Assembly: GCA_963662245.2 (NCBI GenBank)
Contig: CAXXVQ010000008.1
Coordinates: 248,001 to 312,000, forward strand
DNA: 64,000 nt
Reading direction: 5' to 3'
Origin: JAFGVL01 sp963662245
GTDB taxonomy: Bacteria; Bacteroidota; Bacteroidia; Bacteroidales; Paludibacteraceae
The notes beneath the pieces were generated by a model. It made no database searches. It had not been told where the DNA came from and saw only the letters and a list, made by a program, of their open reading frames with translations. The translations under genes and the position numbers were made by a program. This document shows positions 54,810-62,770 of this stretch, in pieces (position 1 is the first letter of the stretch; each line of letters opens with the position of its first letter).

Positions 54810-55508
54810 ATGAAAACACACACACTAATATTGATGATCATGGCATGCACTGCAGTGTTTGCGCAAGCCCCTGACCAGTCTGACAAAGTAAGTCCAGAAA
54901 GAGAGACCATTGTTGAAATCAAGGATTCGTTATTGGATGAGTTGAGTCTAGAATTTGATGAATTTCAAGATAAAAACGAGAATGATGAAGTTCTTAGTAA
55001 AGGGAAGTATCAGAAGATTGGAATGTGGAATTATTATTATCCTTCTGGCACTATATTAATGAATGGAACTTATACACTAAACAAAAAAGATGGTGTTTGG
55101 AACAAGTTTCATAGTAATGGAAAACTTGCTGTAAAAGCAACATTTAAAAATGGCGTTAAACAAGGAATATGGACTTTCTATTATCCAAATGGTAAAAAGA
55201 AATACACTGTAAATTTTGTTAATGGAATATTAGATGGAAAGGTTGAGGTTTGGTACGATACAGGAAATATGATGAAAAATGAAACATATGTTAAAGGTAA
55301 AAAGCAAGGATTATATAAGGCTTGGTACAACAATAAACAACTAAGAATGGAGGGGCAGTACTCGGAAGATCAGCAAGTTGGAGCCTGGAAATATTGGCAT
55401 TGGAATGGAAGAGTTTCATCCGAGGGAGAATATGTGAAAGGAACTAAAAAAGGAGTTTGGACAACTTACGACCAAGTAGGTGAAATTATAGAAAGAAGAA
55501 AATATTAA
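54810..55508 (+). CDS. Exported MORN-repeat protein (YwqK-like)
   Basis: A 232-residue exported protein. Signal peptide in residues 1-19 (FAQAP). From residue 70 to the end it is built of seven MORN_2-type repeats of about 23 residues, each with a G-x-W-x-x-Y-x-x-x-G core: GMWNYYYPSG, GVWNKFHSNG, GIWTFYYPNG, KVEVWYDTG, GLYKAWYNN, GAWKYWHWNG, GVWTTYDQVG. Such proteins lie in the periplasm or on the outer membrane in Bacteroidota; the antitoxin label sometimes given to YwqK relatives does not fit a signal-bearing protein with no toxin beside it. It follows the ABC fusion by 6 bases. Confidence 0.85.
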   Translation: MKTHTLILMIMACTAVFAQAPDQSDKVSPERETIVEIKDSLLDELSLEFDEFQDKNENDEVLSKGKYQKIGMWNYYYPSGTILMNGTYTLNKKDGVWNKFHSNGKLAVKATFKNGVKQGIWTFYYPNGKKKYTVNFVNGILDGKVEVWYDTGNMMKNETYVKGKKQGLYKAWYNNKQLRMEGQYSEDQQVGAWKYWHWNGRVSSEGEYVKGTKKGVWTTYDQVGEIIERRKY

Positions 55509-55531
55509 TACAATTAACTAATCTATATCAT

Positions 55532-56455
55532 ATGAAACTAATTAAATGTATTCTTTATTGCGTTACAGGCCTATTGATAGTGTCCTGTGTGAAAAAATCA
55601 AATGTTGATCCGCTAGCAGAATTAACAAAAAATCAGGCGCAACAGCAAGTCCAAAGCTCTGATATAAAATTGAGTGATGAGGAATTTTACGCATTGGTTC
55701 AGTCTATTCCATCGCCTTTACAAGCAACTTCGTTGATGCAGGAGGTAGGTGTTGAATATCAATCTAGCTTACTGCATAGTACGGATAATGCTAGTTCCTA
55801 TGCTAATTGGTTTGCTCAAGCTACCAACATGGGTGTTTATGGAGCTGACATGGCCTATGCTAATGTATATGACAAAACCACTAAATCCATGGATTATGTA
55901 GGTTCAGTTCGAGAATTAGCAGATAAATTAAAAGTAGGACAGTTTTTTGATCTTGCAACATTTCGTGAATTATCATCTAAAAGTGATGATATAAATGCTT
56001 TAATCAATGAAACTCAGATGAATTTTCAAAAAATGAACGATTACCTTCAAAAACAAAACAGGGGTAAAGTTTCTGTTGCAATGGTTTTAGGTGGTTGGGT
56101 TGAAGGTTTGTATTTGAGTTCAACCGTTGCATTACAAAATCCTGATAACGAAGTTTTGCGTGAATTGGTTGCTGAACAGAAATTATCGGTTGAAAGTATC
56201 TCTATGTTGATTAGTTTATATTCAAGTGATGAGAACTATCAATCTTTTGAAAAGTCGTTTTCTCAATTGATAAGTGCATTCGATGAAATTAAAATGATAT
56301 ACCACGAAGGAGAAATTAAACAGTACGAAGACGAAAATGGTAATTTGGTTGCTGAAGATTCTTCTTCAACTGAAATAGTAGTAACTAAGGAGAGTGTTGC
56401 AAAAATTCAAAAAATTACCAAAGAAATCAGAAACCAATTAATTAATTCTAAATAA
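55532..56455 (+). CDS. Helical lipoprotein of unknown function
   Basis: A 307-residue lipoprotein with lipobox IVSC (Cys19). The mature part is almost entirely predicted helix: SIPSPLQATSLMQEVGVEY, WFAQATNMGVYGADMAYANV, GSVRELADKLKVGQFFD, ALINETQMNFQKMNDYLQK, and LGGWVEGLYLSS. I recognise it as a conserved-looking Bacteroidota lipoprotein but cannot name a function. It follows the MORN gene by 23 bases and is followed by a small exported gene one base later, which suggests that the three form an outer membrane module with the OmpA/ABC genes upstream. Confidence 0.72.
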   Translation: MKLIKCILYCVTGLLIVSCVKKSNVDPLAELTKNQAQQQVQSSDIKLSDEEFYALVQSIPSPLQATSLMQEVGVEYQSSLLHSTDNASSYANWFAQATNMGVYGADMAYANVYDKTTKSMDYVGSVRELADKLKVGQFFDLATFRELSSKSDDINALINETQMNFQKMNDYLQKQNRGKVSVAMVLGGWVEGLYLSSTVALQNPDNEVLRELVAEQKLSVESISMLISLYSSDENYQSFEKSFSQLISAFDEIKMIYHEGEIKQYEDENGNLVAEDSSSTEIVVTKESVAKIQKITKEIRNQLINSK

Positions 56456-56456
56456 T

Positions 56457-56900
56457 ATGAAAAAGTTAAGAGAGGTATGCAAATACTTGTTGATGGTTGT
56501 AGGTATTATTCTTTTAAGTTCTGCATCTCTTGCGAATGTAGATTGTGAAGATGAGGATTTTTTAGATGATTGTGCTGCACAAATACAAGGATATAAATAT
56601 TTGAAAGCTAACAAGGTAAATATTTCAGCTGAAGAGAAAGGAAAGATTGTTGAGTTATCTTCCGTTTTTTCTACAGGAAGTACATACATATTAACTGCTT
56701 GTTCAGGAGGAGCAGGTATGAAGGTTACGCTTTACGATAGAACAAAAAAGAAAATCATGAACAACTATAACAGCGCAAAAAAGACTTATTATCCATTCAT
56801 AACTTATAAATGTAATGCTACGGGAGTTTATTATATTACATATGAGTTTGAGAACGGTGGGGCCGGATGCGGTGTAGGAATTGTTGGATTTACTAAATAA
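56457..56900 (+). CDS. Small exported Cys-containing protein
   Basis: A 147-residue exported protein. A hydrophobic N-terminus (residues 10-27) ends in ASLANVDC; Cys pairs follow at 30 and 39 and near 81, 112 and 137 (CEDEDFLDDC, TACSGG, YKCNATGVYY, AGCGVGIVG). The C-terminal 90 residues resemble a small beta sandwich (GSTYILTACSGGAGMKVTLYDR, TGVYYITYEFENG). Unknown function. Start 1 base after the lipoprotein stop; last gene of the operon, followed by a terminator. Confidence 0.7.
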   Translation: MKKLREVCKYLLMVVGIILLSSASLANVDCEDEDFLDDCAAQIQGYKYLKANKVNISAEEKGKIVELSSVFSTGSTYILTACSGGAGMKVTLYDRTKKKIMNNYNSAKKTYYPFITYKCNATGVYYITYEFENGGAGCGVGIVGFTK

Positions 56901-56960
56901 TTGAGCACTTAATGTAAGAGGCTTAGCATGTTCGAAAAAGCGACTGTCTAACGAAATATA

Positions 56961-56996
56961 AAAAAAACTACAGGTTAATTACTTGTAGTTTTTTTG
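56961..56996 (+). terminator. Terminator of the T9SS surface operon
   Basis: AAAAAAACTACA and TGTAGTTTTTTT form a stem around a short loop, with T7, about 60 bases after the last stop codon. A further copy of the 3' arm (CCTGTAGTTTTTT) stands beyond the IS21 element at 59709-59721 and pairs even better with the 5' arm. Confidence 0.82.
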
Positions 56997-57062
56997 TTTA
57001 TACAATTTTGAAAAATGAAATTGGGGGCTAATGTTTTAATCAATTTCTTAAAATATTTGGAA

Positions 57063-57069
57063 ACTGGAT
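57063..57069. repeat. Target-site duplication of the IS21 element, left copy
   Basis: ACTGGAT at 57063-57069, repeated as ACTGGAT at 59684-59690 directly after the right end. A 7-bp duplication is within the known range of IS21. Confidence 0.85.
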
Positions 57070-57200
57070 TGTATATTCCAGTCAAACTGACCACCCTTGT
57101 CCGGTTTAAATTGAGCAGGCTTTCCGATTTAAATTGACCACCCGTAAATTGTCACTTTTTACGCATGATTTTTCATCTGTTGATTAGTATTCAAAGATAC

Positions 57201-57944
57201 TTATTTTTCTATCTCTTTTAATGCCTTCTTTTTTCTCATGGACTCACCTTGCAATTCTATTCTGTGAGCCTGATGTATAAGCCGGTCAAGTACGGCATCA
57301 GCTATTGTTTTTTCTCCTATTATGTCATACCAACCTTGCACTGGTATTTGCGAAGTAACGATAATTGAACCATTGTTGTGTCTGTCTTCTATAATTTCCA
57401 AGAGTGTAATTCTATTCTGACTATCAAGAGCTTGTAGTCCAAAATCATCTAAAATTATTACATCTTGTTTTTGTATTTTATTTAGTTCTCGCAAATAAGA
57501 GCCATCCGCTTTTGCCATTTTAAGTCGGGTAAAAAGCTTAGATGTATTGAAGTAACTAAGTTTATATCCTTGTATACAAGCTCTATAGCCTAGCGCTGTG
57601 GCTAAATAACTTTTTCCTACACCAGTGCTTCCAGTAATAAGGATATTTTGATTTTTCTCAACAAAATCACATTCGGCAAGTCTCATAATTTGTGTTCTAT
57701 CCAGATTTCTAGATTCTTCATATCTAATACTTTCCATATCTGCTCGGTAATGGAATTTGGCATTGGTAATGCTTCGCTCTATGCGCCTATTTTGCCTTTC
57801 ATCCCATTCGGCATCTATTATCATTGACATAAACTGATCGATAGTGTAATGGTCTGTCCGACCGGTTTCAATGGCTGTTTTAAATGCATTATGCATACCA
57901 TAGAGCTTCATTTGTTTCATTTTACTAATTGTGGCTTGATTCAT
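57201..57944 (-). CDS. istB: IS21 helper ATPase IstB
   Basis: A 247-residue AAA+ ATPase, DnaC-like. Walker A is GSTGVGKSY (about 104-112), Walker B VIILDDFG, then sensor-type motifs (GSIIVTSQIPV). It assembles on target DNA and guides the transposase. Intact, and 20 bases downstream of istA. Confidence 0.95.
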   Translation of the reverse strand: MNQATISKMKQMKLYGMHNAFKTAIETGRTDHYTIDQFMSMIIDAEWDERQNRRIERSITNAKFHYRADMESIRYEESRNLDRTQIMRLAECDFVEKNQNILITGSTGVGKSYLATALGYRACIQGYKLSYFNTSKLFTRLKMAKADGSYLRELNKIQKQDVIILDDFGLQALDSQNRITLLEIIEDRHNNGSIIVTSQIPVQGWYDIIGEKTIADAVLDRLIHQAHRIELQGESMRKKKALKEIEK

Positions 57945-57964
57945 CTTCTTTTTTGTTTTAATAG

Positions 57965-59509
57965 TTAATAATAATATTGTTTCCCGCGTATGTTATTGTG
58001 CGTTGGCAGTTCTGGTTCTTGCTGCGTTTGCTCTATAGTATCCAAGTTCTGCTCCAAGATGTTTTGGATTATCTTATAACTATAGGATTCCACATGCAGA
58101 GCTCGTTTGCAGGCCTTTATGAGTCTCTCTTTGCCAACCTTCTTTTCAAAGGATAGGATACCCATACAGGTTTTATAAGCTTGCTCTGGATGCGCTCTGG
58201 TTTCAATAACCTTGGCTATGTATTTTCCAACATCAGCATCTAAGCTATGCCCCCAGGATACAAAACGGGCAGCATCCCACTCGGCAACAAAGCGGTGAGT
58301 ACTAGCCAAATGTTCTTGGTTTGTGGTGTATTGATATTGCTTCATATCTCTTGGATAACTAGCAATACGAGTGTATTTAGAATAAATCTCCAAGCTTGTT
58401 GAGGTAAACAGAACGCTTACCTTTCTTTTAATGTACTGATACGGAACACTGTAATAATGCTTATCGGGGCTAAATAAAATATGACCATTCTGCATTACCG
58501 TGCAAGTGGTCTGATATTTAATCTCAAAACGATTGACAGGAAGGGCATATAGTTCTTCCATCTCAATCTGATCAAAGAGCTCTTGCCGAGAATAGGGTCT
58601 AGAACTAAGTTTTCGGGCATTGTGCTCAACTAATAGTTCTTCCACCCGATTGTTAATTTCTTCTAAGCTAAAAAAGGTTTCTTTGGATAATCGAGCATAG
58701 ATAGAACGATACAGAAGCTTAACCGCATTCTCAACCAAAGCTTTGTCTCGTGGTCTATAAGCTCGAGCAGGAAGAATCGTGGTCTCATAATGCTCTGCCA
58801 TATTTTCCAAGGTTTTATTAATCGTAGGCTCGTATTTACTGCTTTTAATCACAGCTGACTTTAGATTGTCTGGAACAATGGCGCGTGGAACTCCGCCATA
58901 AAAGTGTAACGCATTCTGAACTGAGTTTACAAAATCTTGTGTCTGTTGAGTACGGCTGCACTCAGCATAGGTATACTGACTTGCTCCAAGTATGGCTACA
59001 AAGAACTCAACTTTCTGTATCTCTCCAGTTAGAGGGTCTATTATCTGAGGTTTATCTCCAGAATAATCAACAAACATTTTATCTCCAGCCTTGTGATCCA
59101 TGTGCATAACCCCACTGGAACGCTTAGACCATCGATTATACAGTTCGCAAAACTGAGAGCGTTTATAGCCCTCGGGGTGAAGCTTGATATACTCTTGCCA
59201 TAACTGCATTTTAGTTACATAAGGCTTCTTTAATGCCTTCTGCATCTGTGGAAAGAAGTCATAGAGCTCTTGTGTCTTTGCTGGAATATACTCTATGGAA
59301 GTGCCTGAAAATAGTACATCTAACTCAGCGTCTGTTTTAGTGTTCAGAGTTTCTAAGTTGAGTCCGTAAAGCTGAAAAAGAGAAAGATATTTCTTGACGG
59401 TATTGCGAGAGATGTTTAAATATTTACTGATAAACATTTTACTCTCGCCCTTGCAATGTAATTTTATTGCTTGTCTAATTTTGCTCATTTCTGTTATTTT
59501 ATTTGCCAT
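57965..59509 (-). CDS. istA: IS21-family transposase IstA
   Basis: A 514-residue transposase. The N-terminus has a helix-turn-helix (MSKIRQAIKLHCKGESKMFI, SRNTVKKYLSLF). The DDE/rve core starts near residue 135 (MFVDYSGDKP, first Asp; VPDNLKSAV, second Asp; KALVENAVKLLYR, Glu). The reading frame is complete, so the element may be active. Confidence 0.95.
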   Translation of the reverse strand: MANKITEMSKIRQAIKLHCKGESKMFISKYLNISRNTVKKYLSLFQLYGLNLETLNTKTDAELDVLFSGTSIEYIPAKTQELYDFFPQMQKALKKPYVTKMQLWQEYIKLHPEGYKRSQFCELYNRWSKRSSGVMHMDHKAGDKMFVDYSGDKPQIIDPLTGEIQKVEFFVAILGASQYTYAECSRTQQTQDFVNSVQNALHFYGGVPRAIVPDNLKSAVIKSSKYEPTINKTLENMAEHYETTILPARAYRPRDKALVENAVKLLYRSIYARLSKETFFSLEEINNRVEELLVEHNARKLSSRPYSRQELFDQIEMEELYALPVNRFEIKYQTTCTVMQNGHILFSPDKHYYSVPYQYIKRKVSVLFTSTSLEIYSKYTRIASYPRDMKQYQYTTNQEHLASTHRFVAEWDAARFVSWGHSLDADVGKYIAKVIETRAHPEQAYKTCMGILSFEKKVGKERLIKACKRALHVESYSYKIIQNILEQNLDTIEQTQQEPELPTHNNIRGKQYYY

Positions 59510-59683
59510 ACTTTTTTTGTTGCGAAAGTATGGGTAACAGAATGAAAAATCAGTGTGTTTTTAGGTGGTCAGTTTACTCCGGAATGGGTGGTCAATTTAG
59601 TCCGGCAGAGCTGGTCAATTTGCTCCGGAATGGGGTGGTCAATTTAAATTGGAATTGTATGCTCAATATGACTGGTTTTTACA

Positions 59684-59690
59684 ACTGGAT
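59684..59690. repeat. Target-site duplication of the IS21 element, right copy
   Basis: ACTGGAT, identical to 57063-57069. The reconstructed empty site reads TTGGAAACTGGATCCAA, itself a partly palindromic target. Confidence 0.85.
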
Positions 59691-59754
59691 CCAAGCATAA
59701 TATCAGAATCCTGTAGTTTTTTATTTATTTAGAATATAGGACAGGGTCTGAAAA

Positions 59755-61404
59755 TTATTCAATAATGTTTTCAGTTTTAAATTTGACTCCAATAACAAGT
59801 ATATCGTCTATTTGGGGCCTTTCACCTCTCCAATTTTTAATTGCATCATCTAAAATGCTGTATTGTTCAGACATTGGTTTTTCGTAAATTTGTAATAGTA
59901 AAGTTTTAAAATTTTTCAACATAAATTTACTGCCATCTTCACCTCCAAATTGGTCGATAAAACCATCAGAAAACATGTAAATAACATCATTATTTTCTAT
60001 TTCAATTTCCTCAGCAGAAAATGGGTTAGTTTTTTTTCTGTGAATTCCGATAGGCATTTTGTCTGCTTTGTATTCTGTAAGCTCGTTGTTTCTTATCAAA
60101 AGCATTGGATTGTATGCCCCTGAAAATTGTAATTTATTGCTCTGTAAGTCAATAATTGAAAGTGCGATATCCATACCATCTTGAGCTTCACCTGACTCTC
60201 CTGTTTGTCTTAAAGATCTTATAATTTCAGCTTTCAGCATATCTAACATAATATTAGATTTTATGTAATCCATCTTATTTTCCTCGTTAGATTCTTCTTT
60301 TGACTTCATATCAAGTTGCCTTACTATTACATTCAAAGAAGAAATCCCCAGCATACTCATAAAAGAACCAGGAACACCATGGCCAGTACAGTCGGCAGCT
60401 GCGATTAGAATTTTATCCCCAGTTTGATTAAACCAATAAAAATCCCCACTTACAATATCTTTAGGTTTTAAGAAAACTAGTAAATCAGATATTACCCCCT
60501 TCATAATAGTATCTGGCTCTGGGAACAAGGCTTCTTGTATCCTTTTTGCATAATTAATACTATGCTCAATGTTTTCTTTTTGTTTAACAATTTCTGCTTC
60601 TTTAAGTTTAATTTCTGTAATGTCAGAGACTACTTTTACTATTTTGGATAAATTTCCATTTTCGTCAAAAGCAGGACTTAAACTTATTTGTAACCAAATA
60701 TCTTTTTCGTCTAATGTTTTTGCTTTTACAGTATAAGAATATGGTTTGTTTTTTTCAATTTTACTCCATATTTGATTTTTTAGCTCATCATCATGATCAT
60801 TTAAAATAATATTGTCCCCATATTTCTTGATATATTCAGATAAATTATATCCTGTAAGCTTTGTATAACCTTCATTCATCCATTCAATAACACCGTTATT
60901 ATCATAGATTAATACACCATTATTTGTTTCTCTTGCAACAACAGATAGTTTCTCTAAAGCTCTTCTACTTTCATCAAGTTCCTTTTTGATTCTATCTTGT
61001 TCTAATTTATCTTTTTGAATAAAATATACCTTTTCAACCATTTCAGGTAACATCTCAGGTAGTTCCTCAGATTTTGGGATAAAATCTAATGCACCGCTTT
61101 TCATAGCTTCTAAAGCTCTCTCAACAGTTTTATCAGATGTTAGAAAAATAAAAGCATAGTTATATCCTAATTTTTTTAGTTCAGACATTATCTTAAGACC
61201 ATCCATCTCAGGCAATTGATAACTAATAATAATTACTGAGTCTAAATAATCTTCCGGATTGTTTTTTAACTTTTCAAAAACTACTTTTCCATTAAACTCT
61301 TTTTCAACTTTATAGTTATTGTTTTCCTCTAAAATCATTTCGAGAAATTCTGCTTGTATTTTATTCTCGATTACCAATAATACCTTAATAATATCCTGAC
61401 TCAT
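59755..61404 (-). CDS. Degenerate receiver - PAS - SpoIIE (PP2C) phosphatase
   Basis: A 549-residue signalling protein. Residues 1-125: a receiver fold; the phosphoacceptor position is Ser61 (IIISYQLPEMDGL in place of the usual Asp) and the acidic pair in strand 1 is weak (LLVIEN), while Thr/Ser89-90 and Lys111 are kept, so it is probably not phosphorylated. Residues 125-145: coiled coil. Residues 145-265: a PAS domain (NNGVLIYDNNGVIEWMNEGY) with a PAC end (VSDITEIKLKE). Residues 300-545: SpoIIE/PP2C phosphatase (IVSGDFYWF, AAADCTGHGVPGSFMS, YMFSDGFIDQFGG). It is the likely counterpart of the SiaA phosphatase acting on SiaC. It is separated from siaC by a terminator and an IS3 remnant, so has its own promoter. 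Confidence 0.9.
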   Translation of the reverse strand: MSQDIIKVLLVIENKIQAEFLEMILEENNNYKVEKEFNGKVVFEKLKNNPEDYLDSVIIISYQLPEMDGLKIMSELKKLGYNYAFIFLTSDKTVERALEAMKSGALDFIPKSEELPEMLPEMVEKVYFIQKDKLEQDRIKKELDESRRALEKLSVVARETNNGVLIYDNNGVIEWMNEGYTKLTGYNLSEYIKKYGDNIILNDHDDELKNQIWSKIEKNKPYSYTVKAKTLDEKDIWLQISLSPAFDENGNLSKIVKVVSDITEIKLKEAEIVKQKENIEHSINYAKRIQEALFPEPDTIMKGVISDLLVFLKPKDIVSGDFYWFNQTGDKILIAAADCTGHGVPGSFMSMLGISSLNVIVRQLDMKSKEESNEENKMDYIKSNIMLDMLKAEIIRSLRQTGESGEAQDGMDIALSIIDLQSNKLQFSGAYNPMLLIRNNELTEYKADKMPIGIHRKKTNPFSAEEIEIENNDVIYMFSDGFIDQFGGEDGSKFMLKNFKTLLLQIYEKPMSEQYSILDDAIKNWRGERPQIDDILVIGVKFKTENIIE

Positions 61405-61443
61405 ATATTATGTTTTAATCCTATAAAAATAAAGATTTTTCAA

Positions 61444-61700
61444 TTACTTATTACTCTCAATTACGAAAATTTCCAATTCAAATTTCCCATATTTTTTTAG
61501 CCATTGCATAATGGAGTGAGTACCTTGAGCAAGATACTTCTTTTGTACCCCAGTAACACTTAGTTTATCTCGTTCAATTTCTTGTTGAACTTGTAATTAA
61601 GAAGGCAATGAATAATCCTTCTTTGACTTCTTAATGTACTTGTTCTTTGACTTTTCTTCAATAACAATCTTTTTTTGATCTTTATTTATTGACAAGACAC
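61444..61700 (-). pseudogene. Remnant of an IS3-type transposase orfA
   Basis: In the 357-base gap between siaC and the phosphatase gene, minus-strand translation gives a helix-turn-helix of orfA type: KKDYSLPS, then LQVQQEIERDKLSV, then YLAQGTHSIMQWLKKYG. An in-frame TAA (61599-61597) breaks it and no orfB follows. It aligns by eye with OrfA of the intact IS3 element (YTLGFKLDLVSRIEKGEMT, VLVWLRKHG) but is clearly another lineage. Ends of the element cannot be seen. Confidence 0.75.
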
Positions 61701-61706
61701 ATAAAG

Positions 61707-61747
61707 AAAAAAGAAGGAGCTGTCTTTTAGGACAGCCCCTTCTTTTT
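61707..61747 (-). terminator. Terminator of the cheB-siaB-siaC transcript
   Basis: On the minus strand, AAGAAGGGGCTGTC and GACAGCTCCTTCTT form a 14-bp stem (one mismatch) around a 6-base loop with a T tract, 15 bases after siaC. Confidence 0.85.
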
Positions 61748-61761
61748 ATGCCTTAAAATTT

Positions 61762-62136
61762 CTATTCTTCAATTAATTCTACAGGTACTTCAATTATATC
61801 AGAATACTCTTCACCTGCTTCTTGCATGTCATCATCATCAGCATCATAATGCCATCTGATTTTTATACTTATACCATTTTCGTGCATTTCTTCTAACTTC
61901 ATCATGATGTCAAGCAATAGTTTTGATGATGCAGTATTAAAGTAAACTAATTTAAAATCGAAAACAATTTCTCCTGTTTCATTCTCTGCATATTCGTCTA
62001 ACCAATCCATTATAGGTTGATAAAACGCTGCAACATTTTCTGGCATCGATTTTCCTGCTATTTCATATTTTCCATTTTGAGCATCTAATATTACACTAGG
62101 TGTATCTTCTTTTGCAGGTAAATTTATTATTTCCAT
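61762..62136 (-). CDS. siaC: SiaC-family regulatory phosphoprotein (DUF1987)
   Basis: A 124-residue protein of the SiaC family. The phosphorylation site YFNTASSK places Thr68 at the same residue number as the known phospho-Thr68 of SiaC. The N-terminal LPAKEDTPSVILDAQNGKYEIAG and the C-terminal IKIRWHYDADDDDMQEAGEEYSD segment are typical. In Pseudomonas, SiaC is phosphorylated by SiaB and dephosphorylated by SiaA, and unphosphorylated SiaC activates a diguanylate cyclase; no cyclase gene is in the window. It follows siaB with a 33-base gap. Confidence 0.93.
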   Translation of the reverse strand: MEIINLPAKEDTPSVILDAQNGKYEIAGKSMPENVAAFYQPIMDWLDEYAENETGEIVFDFKLVYFNTASSKLLLDIMMKLEEMHENGISIKIRWHYDADDDDMQEAGEEYSDIIEVPVELIEE

Positions 62137-62169
62137 AGTTATATTATGTGTATTATATTATAAAATTTA

Positions 62170-62742
62170 TTATTTAGAATTTCTGCTAACAGTTGAATTT
62201 AAAATAAAAAATGATTTTTCGTTATCAAGTGGTAAAAATGAATAATCTAATTTTTCTCCTGTTTTTTTAACAATGGATATAAATCCTAATCCGGCACCTC
62301 CTTTTTCAGATAAAGAGCCTTCTCTCAACTGAGTTTTATAAAGTTGTTTAATTCCTTCCTGATCTTGACTATTAATATTATCAAGCATATTTTTCAAGTT
62401 CTCAACTTTACTATTGTCAATAGTATTTCCGGTTGTTATTGTGTATTTATCATCAGACTGACTTACGATAAAAACTCCTTTGCCAAATTCTATATCATTT
62501 GCATCTGAGTGTTTACTAATATTTTCTAAACATTCAACAAGCACATAAAAGACTTTCTTTTGTGTATTTGCATCTTCTTCTTCTCTTTCAATGTTAGCCC
62601 CGGTTAATGAAGAAAAAGCTTTCACAATTTCGTGAGTAACAAAACCTTCGTAAATTAAGATAACTTTATTGTTTTTCATAGCCTGATAAAAATCATAAAC
62701 TAGTTCAATAAAATTACTAGATCCTTTGCTGTTAATATTCAT
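62170..62742 (-). CDS. siaB: SiaB-family protein kinase (DUF6272)
   Basis: A 190-residue GHKL-type ATPase. The N box is VLVECLENISKHSD; the G box is GGAGLGFISIVKKTG. It is the size of SiaB, an anti-sigma-factor-like serine/threonine kinase, and sits next to siaC. It is expected to phosphorylate Thr68 of SiaC. It follows cheB by 28 bases. Confidence 0.9.
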   Translation of the reverse strand: MNINSKGSSNFIELVYDFYQAMKNNKVILIYEGFVTHEIVKAFSSLTGANIEREEEDANTQKKVFYVLVECLENISKHSDANDIEFGKGVFIVSQSDDKYTITTGNTIDNSKVENLKNMLDNINSQDQEGIKQLYKTQLREGSLSEKGGAGLGFISIVKKTGEKLDYSFLPLDNEKSFFILNSTVSRNSK

Positions 62743-62770
62743 AGTATTAAATTTTAGTTTTTACTTAAAT

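Larger units (their letters stand above)
57070..59683 (-). mobile_element. IS21-family insertion sequence, complete
   Basis: A 2614-base element with ends TGTATATTCCAGTCAAACTG (left, 57070) and, on the complement of the right end at 59683, TGTAAAAACCAGTCATATTG; the TGTA start is typical of IS21. Further copies of the GGTGGTCAATTT motif (right end: about 59570-59650, four copies; left end: about 57087-57140) are the multiple transposase-binding sites known for the family. It carries istA and istB. It separates the T9SS operon terminator from the signalling cluster. Confidence 0.93.

Noticed and set aside
54810..55508. Toxin-antitoxin antitoxin (YwqK label) for the MORN-repeat gene
   Set aside because: The protein has a signal peptide and no toxin gene adjoins it.
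59503..59700. Plus-strand frame at the IS21 right end
   Set aside because: It is made of the terminal repeat and transposase-binding motifs of IS21, so is not a gene.
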